Positions 24,597-33,764 are shown, counted from the stretch's first letter. The stretch: 36,098 nt of DNA from Burkholderiaceae bacterium (GCA_023383035.1 JAHDYE010000008.1:1-36098); one strand, 5' to 3'. Numbers and translations: made by a program. Notes: a model not told the origin generated them from the sequence alone.

Positions 24597-25483
24597 GCTT
24601 CTCCTCCTCGATTCAAGCGGTCGAGCGCCTTTTCCAGAGCGCGTTTCGTGAATACCTTGGCCATCGCCAGGCGATATGCGGCGGAGGCGCGATGGTCCTG
24701 CATCGGACTGATATCCGCGCCGGCTGCCTCTGCGGCACGTCGCAGCACGTCGGCGTCGAGTTTTTGCCCCTGCAGCAGTTTTTCCGCGCTCACCGCGCGC
24801 GTGATCCTGTCGCCGACGCCGCCGCCCAGGACGACACGGGCCTCTCGACAGGCGCCGCCAGCGTCGAGGCTCAGGCGCACGGCGGCGTTGACGATGGCCA
24901 AGTCGTTGGCCGTGGTCTCGAGCTTCAGGAAGGCGCTCGCCGAGCGCGCCGTGGGCATGGGTAGTTGCAATGCCGTGATGAGCTCGCCGCTTTCGAGGCA
25001 GTTCTCGAACAGACCGGTAAACAGCTCGGCCAGGCCGATCTCCCGGATGGCGCCGGCGCGACTCAGGGAGACGCGCCCATCCAGCGCAAGGAAGGCGGTC
25101 GGCAGATCGAAGAATGGGCATGCGGCGGCCAGACAGCCGCCGACGGTGGCGACGTTCTTGACTTGCAGGGGCGGGTAGGTCAGGGCATCTCGCACCGCGC
25201 CGAGCCAGGCCGCGCTGCGCACTTCTGCGAGCTTCTCCACCTGGGCATAAGTGGCCGTCGCGCCAAGCCGCAGCCCGCGTGAGGACGATTCGGCGCCGCC
25301 CAAGCCGAGCCTGGATATATCGACCAGCGCCTCGACTTCCGACAGCAGGCCGCGAGCCTCGAGGCCGTGGATGAAGCTGCCGCCGCCCAGAATCAATGCG
25401 TTGTCGCCGTACCTGGCGATGCAGGCATCGAGTTCCGTTGCGTCTTCGGCGACGCAGAATTCCTTCAATTTCGACAGTGCCAT
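24593..25483 (-). CDS. Xanthine-oxidase-family hydroxylase, FAD-binding medium subunit
   Basis: This 296-residue CoxM-like subunit binds FAD. ALILGGGSFIHG (about 29-40) and VATVGGCLAAACPFFDLP are the two FAD-contact segments of the family, and a C-terminal CO_deh_flav_C-like domain follows. The usual Asn of the TIGGN segment is Cys here, and the following stretch is shortened, which is worth noting though the fold looks intact. It is the first gene of the M-S-L-G-D-E unit, so its upstream region (25484 onward) should contain the promoter. No RBS of consensus type was obvious before its ATG. Confidence 0.9.
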   Translation of the reverse strand: MALSKLKEFCVAEDATELDACIARYGDNALILGGGSFIHGLEARGLLSEVEALVDISRLGLGGAESSSRGLRLGATATYAQVEKLAEVRSAAWLGAVRDALTYPPLQVKNVATVGGCLAAACPFFDLPTAFLALDGRVSLSRAGAIREIGLAELFTGLFENCLESGELITALQLPMPTARSASAFLKLETTANDLAIVNAAVRLSLDAGGACREARVVLGGGVGDRITRAVSAEKLLQGQKLDADVLRRAAEAAGADISPMQDHRASAAYRLAMAKVFTKRALEKALDRLNRGGEA

Positions 25484-25804
25484 GTCTGCGCCTCGTTGTC
25501 GTAAGCAGTACGCGTGCTCATGTGGAGATGTCTCCCCGCTGGGATATGGCGGGAGCGGTGCGGGTACGCTCGCCTGGCAGCGACGACCCTCCGCATTCGT
25601 CTTGTGGCCGCAGTATCAGGGCATGGCCCAGGGCCCATCTATCCCTTCTTTGCATGCCATATCCGAGCACCGCATCTATTCCGGCTCGGGATGGACATGG
25701 CCGCGACCGGACACGGCAGTCGGGTGGACTGCCCGGCTATCCGGAGACGTCTATCGGAAACGTGCGATGCGGCGAGACGACACCGCGATCGACCGGGCTG
25801 TCCG
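25484..25804. other. 321-bp gap between the hydroxylase operon and the TRAP transporter genes
   Basis: No gene was recognised. On the side of the hydroxylase operon there is a short palindrome, GGAGA-TG-TCTCC (25524-25535), about 41 bp before the FAD-subunit start, next to a bulged hairpin (25535-25553). Closer to the TRAP genes, GGCAGTC-GGGTG-GACTGCC (25715-25733) is a perfect 7-bp stem about 70 bp after the dctM stop and could help end that transcript, although no T-run follows. Both neighbouring operons are on the minus strand, so the gap should hold the terminator of one and the promoter of the other. Confidence 0.5.
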
Positions 25805-27118
25805 CTATCCGAGGATCGAAGGAAGCCAGACCGCGATCGCCGGCCACATGAACACCAGCGCCAGCAGCACCAGGCTCATCGTCACGTACGGGATGACCGC
25901 GGCGAAGATGTGCGCCATCGTGACCGAGGGCGGGGCCACGCCCTTCATCGTCATCAGCAGCATGCCGTGCGGCGGCAGCAGCAGCCCGAGCTGCATGCAG
26001 ATCAGGTACATCACGCCGAACCACACCGGGTCGACGCCGAGCCGCTGCACGATCGGCATGAAGATCGGCAGCGTGATCATCATCATGCTGACCTGGTCGA
26101 CGAACAGGCCGAGAAAGATCAGCACCGCCATCATCGCCGCGACCACGGCGGTGGGCGAGAGGCCTCCTTCGGTGATCAGCTGCACCAGTCCGTTGCTCGC
26201 TCCCGAGAACGAAAGGATCTGCGCGAACGTCGTCGCGCCGACGATGATGAACAGGATCATCCCGGAGATCGCGACCGTGCCGCGCAGCGCATGCATCATG
26301 TTCGATACCGTCAGCGCACGGTAGGCGATCGCCATCAGGACCGTCGCCAATGCGCCGATCGCTGCCGACTCGGTCGGCGTGGCCCAGCCGGCGGCCATCG
26401 AGGCGACGACGACGACGAAGATCGAGACCAGCGGCAACACGTAGAGCACGAACGGCCGCCAGTTGGCCCAGCCGGTGTGCTTCGCGATCTCGCTTCGGGG
26501 CGCCAGCGACGGGTCGAGCTGCACCCGCACGATGATGTAGGCGACGAAGGCGATCGACAGCAACAGACCCGGCACCACGCCGCCGATCAGCAGCTTGGCG
26601 ATCGAGATGCCCGACAGGCTGCCCAGCAGCACGGTCAGCGCCGACGGCGGGATCAGCATGTCGACCGCGCCGATCGCCATGATCGGGCCGGTGGCCATCG
26701 TCGGGTGATAGCCGCGCGCCAGCATCATCGGCAGCATCAGGCTGCCGAGCATCGCGGTGGTGGCGATCGTCGAGCCCGAGATGGCCGAGAAGACCGTGCC
26801 CGCGACCACGGCAACCACGGCCAGCCGGCCCGGCACCTGCCGGATCAGCCGCTCGATGCCGTCGATCACCTTGACCGCGATGCCGGTGTGGAACAGCACC
26901 TCGCCCATCAGCACGAACAGCGGGATCGGCGTCAGCGCGAAGCTCTGCACCGACGCCACGCTGTTGCGCGCGAGCTGGATCATGCCGGATTCGCCGCCGA
27001 GGAAGATCCAGGCCCCGACCAGGTTGATCACCAGGAACGAGAACGCCACCGGCAGGCCGAGGAACAGCAGCACCGTCGACCCGCCGAGCATCAGCCATGC
27101 CGCCGCCTGCCAGGTCAT
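25805..27118 (-). CDS. dctM: TRAP transporter large membrane subunit
   Basis: This 437-residue DctM-type permease, with about twelve hydrophobic segments, is the ion-coupled transport channel of a tripartite ATP-independent periplasmic transporter. Motifs such as GTVFSAISGSTIATTAMLG and IPPSALTVLLG are family-typical, and the late segment with LGLFVDQVSMMMITLPIF and QLGLLLPPHG is conserved. It is the last gene of the P-Q-M set, starting 16 bp after the small permease with a GAGGGTGAG ribosome site. It brings in an organic acid; the ligand is set by the DctP receptor and is not predictable from this protein. Confidence 0.95.
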   Translation of the reverse strand: MTWQAAAWLMLGGSTVLLFLGLPVAFSFLVINLVGAWIFLGGESGMIQLARNSVASVQSFALTPIPLFVLMGEVLFHTGIAVKVIDGIERLIRQVPGRLAVVAVVAGTVFSAISGSTIATTAMLGSLMLPMMLARGYHPTMATGPIMAIGAVDMLIPPSALTVLLGSLSGISIAKLLIGGVVPGLLLSIAFVAYIIVRVQLDPSLAPRSEIAKHTGWANWRPFVLYVLPLVSIFVVVVASMAAGWATPTESAAIGALATVLMAIAYRALTVSNMMHALRGTVAISGMILFIIVGATTFAQILSFSGASNGLVQLITEGGLSPTAVVAAMMAVLIFLGLFVDQVSMMMITLPIFMPIVQRLGVDPVWFGVMYLICMQLGLLLPPHGMLLMTMKGVAPPSVTMAHIFAAVIPYVTMSLVLLALVFMWPAIAVWLPSILG

Positions 27119-27134
27119 GTTCGCGGGCTCACCC

Positions 27135-27662
27135 TCACGAGGCCGATACCGCGTCGTCGCGCGGCGCGCGCTCGCCGTTCAGCAGGCGGTGCATCCGGAA
27201 CACCACTTCGATCGCCAGCAGGGCGAAGGCCGCGGGCAGCGGCACCAGCGACCACCATTCGGGCGTCACCAGCGTCTTGATCGTGACCGAGCCGGCGGCG
27301 TAGCTCGCCCAGGCCGCCTTCGTGCCGTAGACGACCAGCGCGATGCAGCAACCCAGCGCCAGCACGTCGGCGAGCAACTCGCATCCCCAGGCGATCCGCT
27401 TCGGAATCGCGCGCAGCAGGATGTCGACCCGGATGTGCTGGCCCTGCCGCAGCAGCCAGGGCGCCGCCAGCAGCGTGATCCAGTAGAGCAGCGCCTCGGA
27501 GACTTCGTTGGACCACTCGACGCCGTGCACGCCGGCAACCAGTGCGACGTTGCGCAACAGCACGTCGGCGCAGATGATCAGCATCATCGTCGCCAGCATC
27601 AGGCTGGCGACGATCGCCAGAGCGAGCAGCAGCCGGTCGTAGGCGGCCGAGAGCGCCTGCAT
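27135..27662 (-). CDS. dctQ: TRAP transporter small membrane subunit
   Basis: This 175-residue protein has four hydrophobic helices (starting near residues 10, 45, 85 and 130). Its central segments VEWSNEVSEALLYWITLLAAPWLLRQ and QHIRVDILLRAIPKR are the DctQ family core. It anchors the receptor interaction and pairs with DctM in the inner membrane. It starts 10 bp after the receptor stop, so the receptor, small and large subunits form one operon. Confidence 0.93.
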   Translation of the reverse strand: MQALSAAYDRLLLALAIVASLMLATMMLIICADVLLRNVALVAGVHGVEWSNEVSEALLYWITLLAAPWLLRQGQHIRVDILLRAIPKRIAWGCELLADVLALGCCIALVVYGTKAAWASYAAGSVTIKTLVTPEWWSLVPLPAAFALLAIEVVFRMHRLLNGERAPRDDAVSAS

Positions 27663-27672
27663 CGTGCCGCGC

Positions 27673-28809
<1,137 letters not shown>

Positions 28810-28893
28810 CTACAATGGAAGTCGGCTTCACCCATGGATATGGCGCGCGGACCCGCCGGCCCTCTGAGCCGGCCTCGCACTTTCCCGAGAACC

Positions 28894-29574
28894 ATGACGT
28901 CCTCCGTCCCCTACAGCCGCAAACGAGAGCCCAATATCCGCGAGCAGGTGGTCCAGATGATCAGGGACGATATCGCGCAGGGCGTCATCGGCTACGACAC
29001 CCGCTTGGTCGACCACGAAATCGCTGCCAGCCTGGACGTCTCGCGCATGCCGGTGCGGGAAGCGCTGATGCAGCTCAAGAGCGAAGGCGTGGTCGAAGGC
29101 ACTTCGCGCGGCTTCGTCCTGAAGATCTACACGCCGAAGGAAATCGCCGATATCTTCGAAGTGCGCCTCTTGCTCGAGCCTGCCGCTGCCGCGCAGGCCT
29201 GCCAGCACAGGACCGAGGCGGGCTTGCAGCTGATGCAGGCGGCGCTCGATCGGATCGCCAGGGCCCACGACGCCGACAAGCCGCTGCTCAGCATCAAGAG
29301 CAGCTGGCAGTTCAGGGCGGCCTGGGTCGGCATGGTGCCCAACCCGCAGCTGGTCGAGACGATGCAACGCTTGCGCGATCGCGCCGAGCAGGCCCGGCTG
29401 GCCATGCTGCACGACGTTTCGTTTCGCCTGGGCACGCTGGAACGCACCCGCCTCATCTTCGATGCCTTCAGGAAGGGGGACGTTGCGCGCGCCGCGCGGC
29501 TGATCCACGAGAACCTGCTGATCTGCCGCGACGCCTACTGCGCCAAGCAGGCGGAATTGCTCGCCGATCGGTGA
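28894..29574 (+). CDS. GntR-family (FadR/FCD subgroup) transcriptional regulator
   Basis: This 226-residue regulator has an N-terminal winged helix (about 8-75; REQVVQMIRDDIAQG, SLDVSRMPVREALMQL, GVVEGTSRGF) and a C-terminal helical FCD domain. The start at 28894 gives the usual FCD length; an open frame reaches back to 28651 but the added residues do not resemble the family. The FCD metal-ligand positions look altered: the usual FH near the middle reads QFRAAW, and the usual EH motif reads RTR, with only the last His (LIHENL) kept, so it may bind its ligand without metal. Divergent from dctPQM, it is the obvious candidate regulator of that transporter. Confidence 0.9.
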   Translation: MTSSVPYSRKREPNIREQVVQMIRDDIAQGVIGYDTRLVDHEIAASLDVSRMPVREALMQLKSEGVVEGTSRGFVLKIYTPKEIADIFEVRLLLEPAAAAQACQHRTEAGLQLMQAALDRIARAHDADKPLLSIKSSWQFRAAWVGMVPNPQLVETMQRLRDRAEQARLAMLHDVSFRLGTLERTRLIFDAFRKGDVARAARLIHENLLICRDAYCAKQAELLADR

Positions 29575-29600
29575 GGGCGCCGCGCGGCCCTCTCGCGCTG

Positions 29601-29622
29601 TCGGCGATTCCGCTGTCGCCGA
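29601..29622. terminator. Hairpin between convergent genes, possible bidirectional terminator
   Basis: TCGGCGA (29601-29607), an 8-nt loop, and TCGCCGA (29616-29622) form a perfect 7-bp stem in the 48-bp gap between the GntR gene (plus) and the second Bug receptor (minus). Placement between convergent ends fits a terminator. The T-rich tails are short, so the call is tentative. Confidence 0.4.
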
Positions 29623-30576
29623 TCAATTCAGGCTGATGTTCAGCGACTTGATGATGGGCCCGTAGGTCTGCGCGTCATCCTCGATCAGCCGGGCGAATTC
29701 CTCCGGCGTGGACGGGAGCATCTCGATGCCGAAGCCCGCGAATCTCTTCACGATGGCAGGATCCTTGAGGACCGAGGCGAGATCGGTTGCCAGTTGCCGG
29801 GCCAGCGCCGGCTCGGTGCCCGCCTTGGCCGAGAACCCCCACCAGATCGTGACGTCGACGTTCGGGATGCCGCTTTCGGCGATGGTGGGCACGTTCGGAC
29901 GCAGCGGACTGCGTTCCTTGGAGGCAGCCGCGATCAATCGCAAGCGGCCGTTCTCGACATATTCGCGGCTTCCTATCAGCACGTCGAAGATGAAGTCGAT
30001 CTGGCCGCTGACCGCATCGATCAGGGCGGGGCCCGCCCCGCGGTAGGGCACGTGCTCCAGGTTGGCGCCGGTCGCCTTGCGCAGCATCTCCGCGACCAGA
30101 TGCGTGCCCGAGCCCACGCCGGGCGATCCGTAGGTCAGCCGCTTGGTCTGTCCGAGCTTGACCAGGTCCTCGATGTTCCGGACCGGGCTGTCCTTGTTCA
30201 CCAGCAGGAAGACCGGCGCCCTGGCTGCCAGCGTCAACGGCAGCAGGTCCGTCTTGACGTTGTAGTTCAGATGCGGATACAGGTGGCGGTTCAGCGAGTA
30301 CGCGGCGCTGTCGGCCAGCAGGAGCGTGGTGCCGGCCGCCGGGTTGGCATTGTTCACCGCGTTCATGGCCACCTGCGCGCCCGCACCGGGACGGTTGTCC
30401 ACGATCATCGTGTAGCCGTGCTTGTCGCGCATCTCCTGTGAAACGACGCGCGCCATCTGATCGGCCGCGCCGCCCGGCGGATAGGGCACCACCAAGGTCA
30501 CTTTCCTGTTCTGGGCGTGCGCCTGCGCCGCGACGGCGATAGTCATGCACACCATCAACTCGAGCCAACGCTTCAT
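29623..30576 (-). CDS. Bug/TctC-family periplasmic solute-binding receptor (second copy)
   Basis: This 317-residue receptor is of the same family as the gene at 11432 but only distantly similar. The signal peptide ends near residue 21 (AHA before QNRKV). The conserved segments are VTLVVPYPPGGAADQMARVV, VDNRPGAGAQVA, the mid-protein YGSPGVGSGTHL, LEHVPYRGAGPALIDAVSGQ and the C-terminal TPEEFARLIEDD. The start at 30576 gives a proper signal peptide; an upstream start at 30675 would not and would run into the divergent gene's region. It is transcribed away from the acyl-CoA synthetase gene and probably captures that pathway's substrate. No TctA/TctB partner is in the window. Confidence 0.93.
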   Translation of the reverse strand: MKRWLELMVCMTIAVAAQAHAQNRKVTLVVPYPPGGAADQMARVVSQEMRDKHGYTMIVDNRPGAGAQVAMNAVNNANPAAGTTLLLADSAAYSLNRHLYPHLNYNVKTDLLPLTLAARAPVFLLVNKDSPVRNIEDLVKLGQTKRLTYGSPGVGSGTHLVAEMLRKATGANLEHVPYRGAGPALIDAVSGQIDFIFDVLIGSREYVENGRLRLIAAASKERSPLRPNVPTIAESGIPNVDVTIWWGFSAKAGTEPALARQLATDLASVLKDPAIVKRFAGFGIEMLPSTPEEFARLIEDDAQTYGPIIKSLNISLN

Positions 30577-30596
30577 TTCCACTCCAGTGCGAGCCG

Positions 30597-30625
30597 TTGA
30601 GGGCAAGGTCGAAAAACGGTATATT
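30597..30625 (+). promoter_or_regulatory. Sigma-70-type promoter for the second acyl-CoA synthetase operon
   Basis: TTGAGG (30597-30602) and TATATT (30620-30625) are separated by 17 bp, in an AT-rich island unlike the surrounding DNA. Transcription would start near 30632, giving a leader of about 34 nt. TTGCAG (30624) and CATACT (30646), 16 bp apart, are a weaker alternative that would make the mRNA nearly leaderless. Confidence 0.5.
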
Positions 30626-30644
30626 GCAGTATATTGTTTGTCAA
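30618..30644 (-). promoter_or_regulatory. Promoter for the second Bug receptor, overlapping the divergent one
   Basis: On the minus strand a perfect TTGACA (30639-30644) lies 15 bp from TATACC (30618-30623). The spacing is short, so the promoter may need an activator. Its elements overlap the plus-strand promoter, so a single bound regulator could affect both directions. Confidence 0.4.
30619..30636. repeat. Direct repeat GTATATTG, likely operator in the divergent promoter
   Basis: Two copies of GTATATTG (30619-30626 and 30629-30636) start exactly 10 bp apart, about one helical turn, and cover the -10 region of the plus promoter and part of the minus promoter. This placement is typical of a repressor or activator site. 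Which regulator binds is unknown; the nearby GntR protein is a candidate. Confidence 0.5.
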
Positions 30645-30665
30645 GCATACTCCGCCGTTCTCGCC

Positions 30666-32285
30666 ATGACCGCACGCTCCATACCTGCCGATCGACTGCC
30701 CCTGCGCCACCTTCCGGCCGACCGGCGCACGTTGCCCGAGCTGTTGAAGCTGCGCGCCGGGCGCAAAGGCGAGGAGCCGCTGTTCTCCGACCGGCGCAAT
30801 CACTACACCGGCAGGCAGGCCCTGAATGCCGCGTCGACCCGTGCCGGTGCGCTGGCCGCGGCCGGCGTGAAGAAGGGCGATCGTGTCGCGTTGCTGTGCA
30901 CCAACCGCATCGAGTTCCTGGACATCGTGCTGGGCTGCGCCTGGCTGGGTGCCGTGGTCGTGCCCATCAACACGGCATCGCGCGGCATGCAGCTGCAGCA
31001 CATCCTGGTGAACTCCGGTGCGCGGCTGCTGGTGGTGGAAAGCGATCTCACCGGCTTGCTGGCCGAGGTGGACATCGGCGCAACCGCGCTGGAAACCGCC
31101 TGGCTGGTGCAAGGCAGCGAGCCCGCCCGGTCGCTGGCGCTGCGCACGCTGGCCCTGCCGGCACCCGGCGAGCCGTGCGAAGCGGCCGACATCGGCCCGG
31201 GCGACACCATGGCCATCCTCTACACGTCGGGCACTTCGGGGCCGTCGAAAGGCGTGATCTGTCCCCATGCGCAGTTCTTCTGGTGGGGCATCCACACCGC
31301 CGGCAAGCTGGGCGTGAGCGCTTCGGACGTGCTCTACACCTGCCTGCCCATGTTCCATACCAACGCGCTGAATACCTTCTTCCAGGCGCTGGTCAGCGAT
31401 GCCCGCATGGTGGTCGATACGCGTTTCTCGGCGAGCCGCTTCTTCCAGTCGCTGGTCGATACCCGGGCCACCGTGACGTACCTGCTCGGGGCCATGGTGC
31501 CCATCCTGCTCTCCAGGCCCGAGAGCCCCGCCGAAAAGCAGCACGAGACGCGCATCGCCCTGGGCCCGGGCGTACCGGAGCAGTATCACGGTGCGTTCCT
31601 CGAGCGTTGCGGCATCCGTCTGCTCGACGGCTTCGGTTCGACCGAGACCAACTACGTGCTGGGCCGCGGCATCGAAGAGCAGCGCAATGGCTGCATGGGC
31701 CGCCTGGCCGACGGCTTCCAGGCGCGCGTGGTCGATGCGAACGACGAGGCGCTGCCAGACGGGGAAGTCGGCGAGCTGCTGCTGCGTGCCGAGGAACCCT
31801 ACGCGTTCGCCCAGGGCTACTTCGGCATGCCCGAGAAAACCGTCGAAGCCTGGCGCAACCTGTGGTTCCACACGGGCGATCGCGTGGTGCGCGACGCCGA
31901 CGGCTACTACCGCTTCGTCGATCGCCTGAAGGACATGATCCGGCGCCGCGGCGAGAACATCTCCTCGTGCGAGGTCGAAGAGGCCCTGTTGGCGCACGGC
32001 GCCGTGAAAACCGCGGCGGTGTATGCGGTCGAGTCCGAGCTGGCCGAAGAGGAAGTCATGGCCACGATCGTGCTGCGCGAGGGTGCGGCAGTCGGTTTCG
32101 AGGATCTGATCCGTCACTGCGAGCGGCGCCTGCCCTATTTTGCCGTGCCGCGTTTCCTGCAGTTCGCCGACAGCATCCCCACCACGGAAAACGGCAAGAT
32201 CAAGAAATACGAACTGCGCGACCAGGGCATAGGCCCCGATACCTGGGACCGCGAAAAGGCCGGCTGCCAGCTCGAGCGCAGCTGA
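30666..32285 (+). CDS. Acyl-CoA synthetase / AMP-dependent CoA ligase (second copy)
   Basis: This 539-residue acid:CoA ligase has the ATP loop YTSGTSGPSKG (from residue 186), LLDGFGSTETNYVLG (A5), WFHTGDRVVRDADGYYRFVD (A7), DRLKDMIRRRGENISSCEVE (A8) and the catalytic lysine K511 in TTENGKIKKYE. The RRRGENIS form of A8 is typical of the CaiC/crotonobetaine-CoA ligase and fatty-acyl ligase group. The start at 30666 has no good ribosome site, but the next possible starts are far inside. It heads an operon with a thiolase-like protein and its DUF35 partner and is divergent from a Bug receptor. It is distinct in sequence from the ligase at 8863. Confidence 0.93.
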   Translation: MTARSIPADRLPLRHLPADRRTLPELLKLRAGRKGEEPLFSDRRNHYTGRQALNAASTRAGALAAAGVKKGDRVALLCTNRIEFLDIVLGCAWLGAVVVPINTASRGMQLQHILVNSGARLLVVESDLTGLLAEVDIGATALETAWLVQGSEPARSLALRTLALPAPGEPCEAADIGPGDTMAILYTSGTSGPSKGVICPHAQFFWWGIHTAGKLGVSASDVLYTCLPMFHTNALNTFFQALVSDARMVVDTRFSASRFFQSLVDTRATVTYLLGAMVPILLSRPESPAEKQHETRIALGPGVPEQYHGAFLERCGIRLLDGFGSTETNYVLGRGIEEQRNGCMGRLADGFQARVVDANDEALPDGEVGELLLRAEEPYAFAQGYFGMPEKTVEAWRNLWFHTGDRVVRDADGYYRFVDRLKDMIRRRGENISSCEVEEALLAHGAVKTAAVYAVESELAEEEVMATIVLREGAAVGFEDLIRHCERRLPYFAVPRFLQFADSIPTTENGKIKKYELRDQGIGPDTWDREKAGCQLERS

Positions 32286-32298
32286 GCGCGGGGCACGC

Positions 32299-33465
32299 AT
32301 GACGGCCTCCGCGGGATTCGACGACATCTGCCTGCTGGCCGGGATAGAAGTGCCCTATGCCCGCCGAGGCCGGATCCCCACCTCCGCATTGCTGGCCGCG
32401 GCCTTCCATGCGGCCGTCGAGCGCGCCGGCCTGCATCCGCGCGACGTGGACGGACTGGGCGTGGCCTCGTTCACGCATGCCCCGGACCGCGCGATCGACC
32501 TGGCCTGGAAACTGGCCCTCGAGCCGCGCTGGATCATGGACGACGGCAACGGCGGCGCGAGCGGACTGAACCTGCTGCACCACGCGGCACGCGCGGTGCA
32601 ATGCGGCGATGCCTCGGTGATCGTCGTGCTGGCCGGCGATCATTTCGGCGCCGATGATTTCACCCGGCTGGTGGAGAACTACAACCAGACCACGCGCGAC
32701 CTGCTGCGCCCGCTGGGCGCGGGCAGCCCCAATCCGTTGTTCGCCATGCTCACGGCCCGGCACATGGACGATACCGGCCTGCGGCGCGAGGACTACGGCG
32801 CCCTGGTCGTCACGCAGCGCGACTGGGCCGGCCGGAACCCGCAAGCGGTCTACCGAAGCCCGCTCACCCTGGAACAGTACCTGGCCGCGCCCATCGTCTC
32901 CACGCCGCTGTGCAGATTCGATTGCGTGCCGGTGGTCGACGGCGCCAATGCCGTCGTCGTCGCGCGTCGCGACCACCCCATGGCTCGCCAGGCCCCCGCG
33001 GTCGGCATCAAGGCCATGGCGTCGTTGCACAACATCGATCATCAGGAAGGCAGCGGCCTGCGCACCGGCCTGGCCGGCATCGCCGACGGCCTGTGGCGAG
33101 CCGCGGGCATGGGGCCGGCCGACGTCGACGTGGCCTGCATCTACGACGACTATCCGGTCATGGTGCTGGTGCAGCTGGCCGACCTGGGCTTCTTTGCGCG
33201 CGAGCAGGTGCGCCGCTACGTTCATGAACACATCGCCGCGCGCAAGCTCGCGCTGAACACCTCGGGCGGACAACTGTCGGCCGGACAGGCGGGCACTGCG
33301 GGCAGCCTGCACGGCCTGGTGGAAGCCATGACGCAGTTGCAGGGGCATGCGGGCGCGCGTCAGGTCGACAAGGCCCGCCATGCCCTGGTCACGGGCTACG
33401 GCATGGTGGAGTACCGCTACGGGATGTGCTCGACGGCTTTGATCCTGGAAGGACACCCGCGATGA
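32299..33465 (+). CDS. Thiolase-like protein (SCP2/Ltp2 type) lacking the usual catalytic Cys and His
   Basis: This 388-residue protein has a thiolase fold, but its active site is changed. The nucleophile motif CASG is GASG here (residues 86-89, Cys to Gly), and the C-terminal GHP motif is GQAG in SGGQLSAGQAGTAG. The usual NEAFA-type segment reads YDDYPVMVLVQL. This pattern is that of lipid-transfer or SCP2-like thiolases. In steroid side-chain degradation, such proteins (Ltp2) work with a DUF35 partner as retro-aldolases. The next gene here is a DUF35 protein and overlaps by 4 bp (ATGA), so the two should form a complex. A C-C cleaving or aldol step on a CoA ester is therefore more likely than classical thiolysis. 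The gene follows the ligase by 13 bp. Confidence 0.88.
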   Translation: MTASAGFDDICLLAGIEVPYARRGRIPTSALLAAAFHAAVERAGLHPRDVDGLGVASFTHAPDRAIDLAWKLALEPRWIMDDGNGGASGLNLLHHAARAVQCGDASVIVVLAGDHFGADDFTRLVENYNQTTRDLLRPLGAGSPNPLFAMLTARHMDDTGLRREDYGALVVTQRDWAGRNPQAVYRSPLTLEQYLAAPIVSTPLCRFDCVPVVDGANAVVVARRDHPMARQAPAVGIKAMASLHNIDHQEGSGLRTGLAGIADGLWRAAGMGPADVDVACIYDDYPVMVLVQLADLGFFAREQVRRYVHEHIAARKLALNTSGGQLSAGQAGTAGSLHGLVEAMTQLQGHAGARQVDKARHALVTGYGMVEYRYGMCSTALILEGHPR

Positions 33466-33764
33466 GCTTCACGGTCGACCGATGCAGCGCCTGCCTGCAC
33501 GCGGTCTACCCCGCGCGCTACCTCTGTCCTCGCTGCCGGGGCTCGGACTGGCATCCGGTCACGGTCCGGTCCGGCACCTTGCTGCAGTTCACCCACATGC
33601 CGGGCAAGCGAGCGGGCGACGATCACCTGGGCACCTTGCGGACCGATGACGGGCCGCTGGTCATCGCCCGCCTGACGGGAAAGGCTCATGACAAAGGGCA
33701 GCGCTACGCCCTGCGCCTGGATGGCGATGCGCTGATCGCCGCACCGGAGTCGTCCGCGGCCTGA
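33462..33764 (+). CDS. DUF35 zinc-ribbon/OB-fold partner of the thiolase-like protein
   Basis: This 100-residue protein has an N-terminal zinc ribbon (CSAC at 8-11 and CPRC about 13 residues later) and an OB-fold (LLQFTHMP then LGTLRTDDGPLVIARLTG). DUF35 proteins bind thiolase-like subunits and present the acyl-CoA, for example in Ltp2-ChsH2, BbsAB and archaeal acetoacetyl-CoA thiolase complexes. The ATG overlaps the preceding stop (ATGA). At 100 residues it is short for the family but has both parts. Small size makes it easy to miss; the cysteine pattern and position support it strongly. Confidence 0.88.
   Translation: MSFTVDRCSACLHAVYPARYLCPRCRGSDWHPVTVRSGTLLQFTHMPGKRAGDDHLGTLRTDDGPLVIARLTGKAHDKGQRYALRLDGDALIAAPESSAA

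Noticed and set aside
21775-25483. Aerobic carbon monoxide dehydrogenase
   Set aside because: Gene order and CoxG/D/E helpers suggested it, but the large subunit lacks the copper-binding cysteine loop and has GGAYRGYGAPQ in place of it.
25484-25804. Small gene in the gap
   Set aside because: Short open frames exist here but none has a ribosome site, family motif or convincing composition.
32299-33764. Classical acetyl-CoA acetyltransferase
   Set aside because: Both the nucleophilic Cys and the GHP His of thiolases are replaced, so ordinary thiolysis is unlikely.
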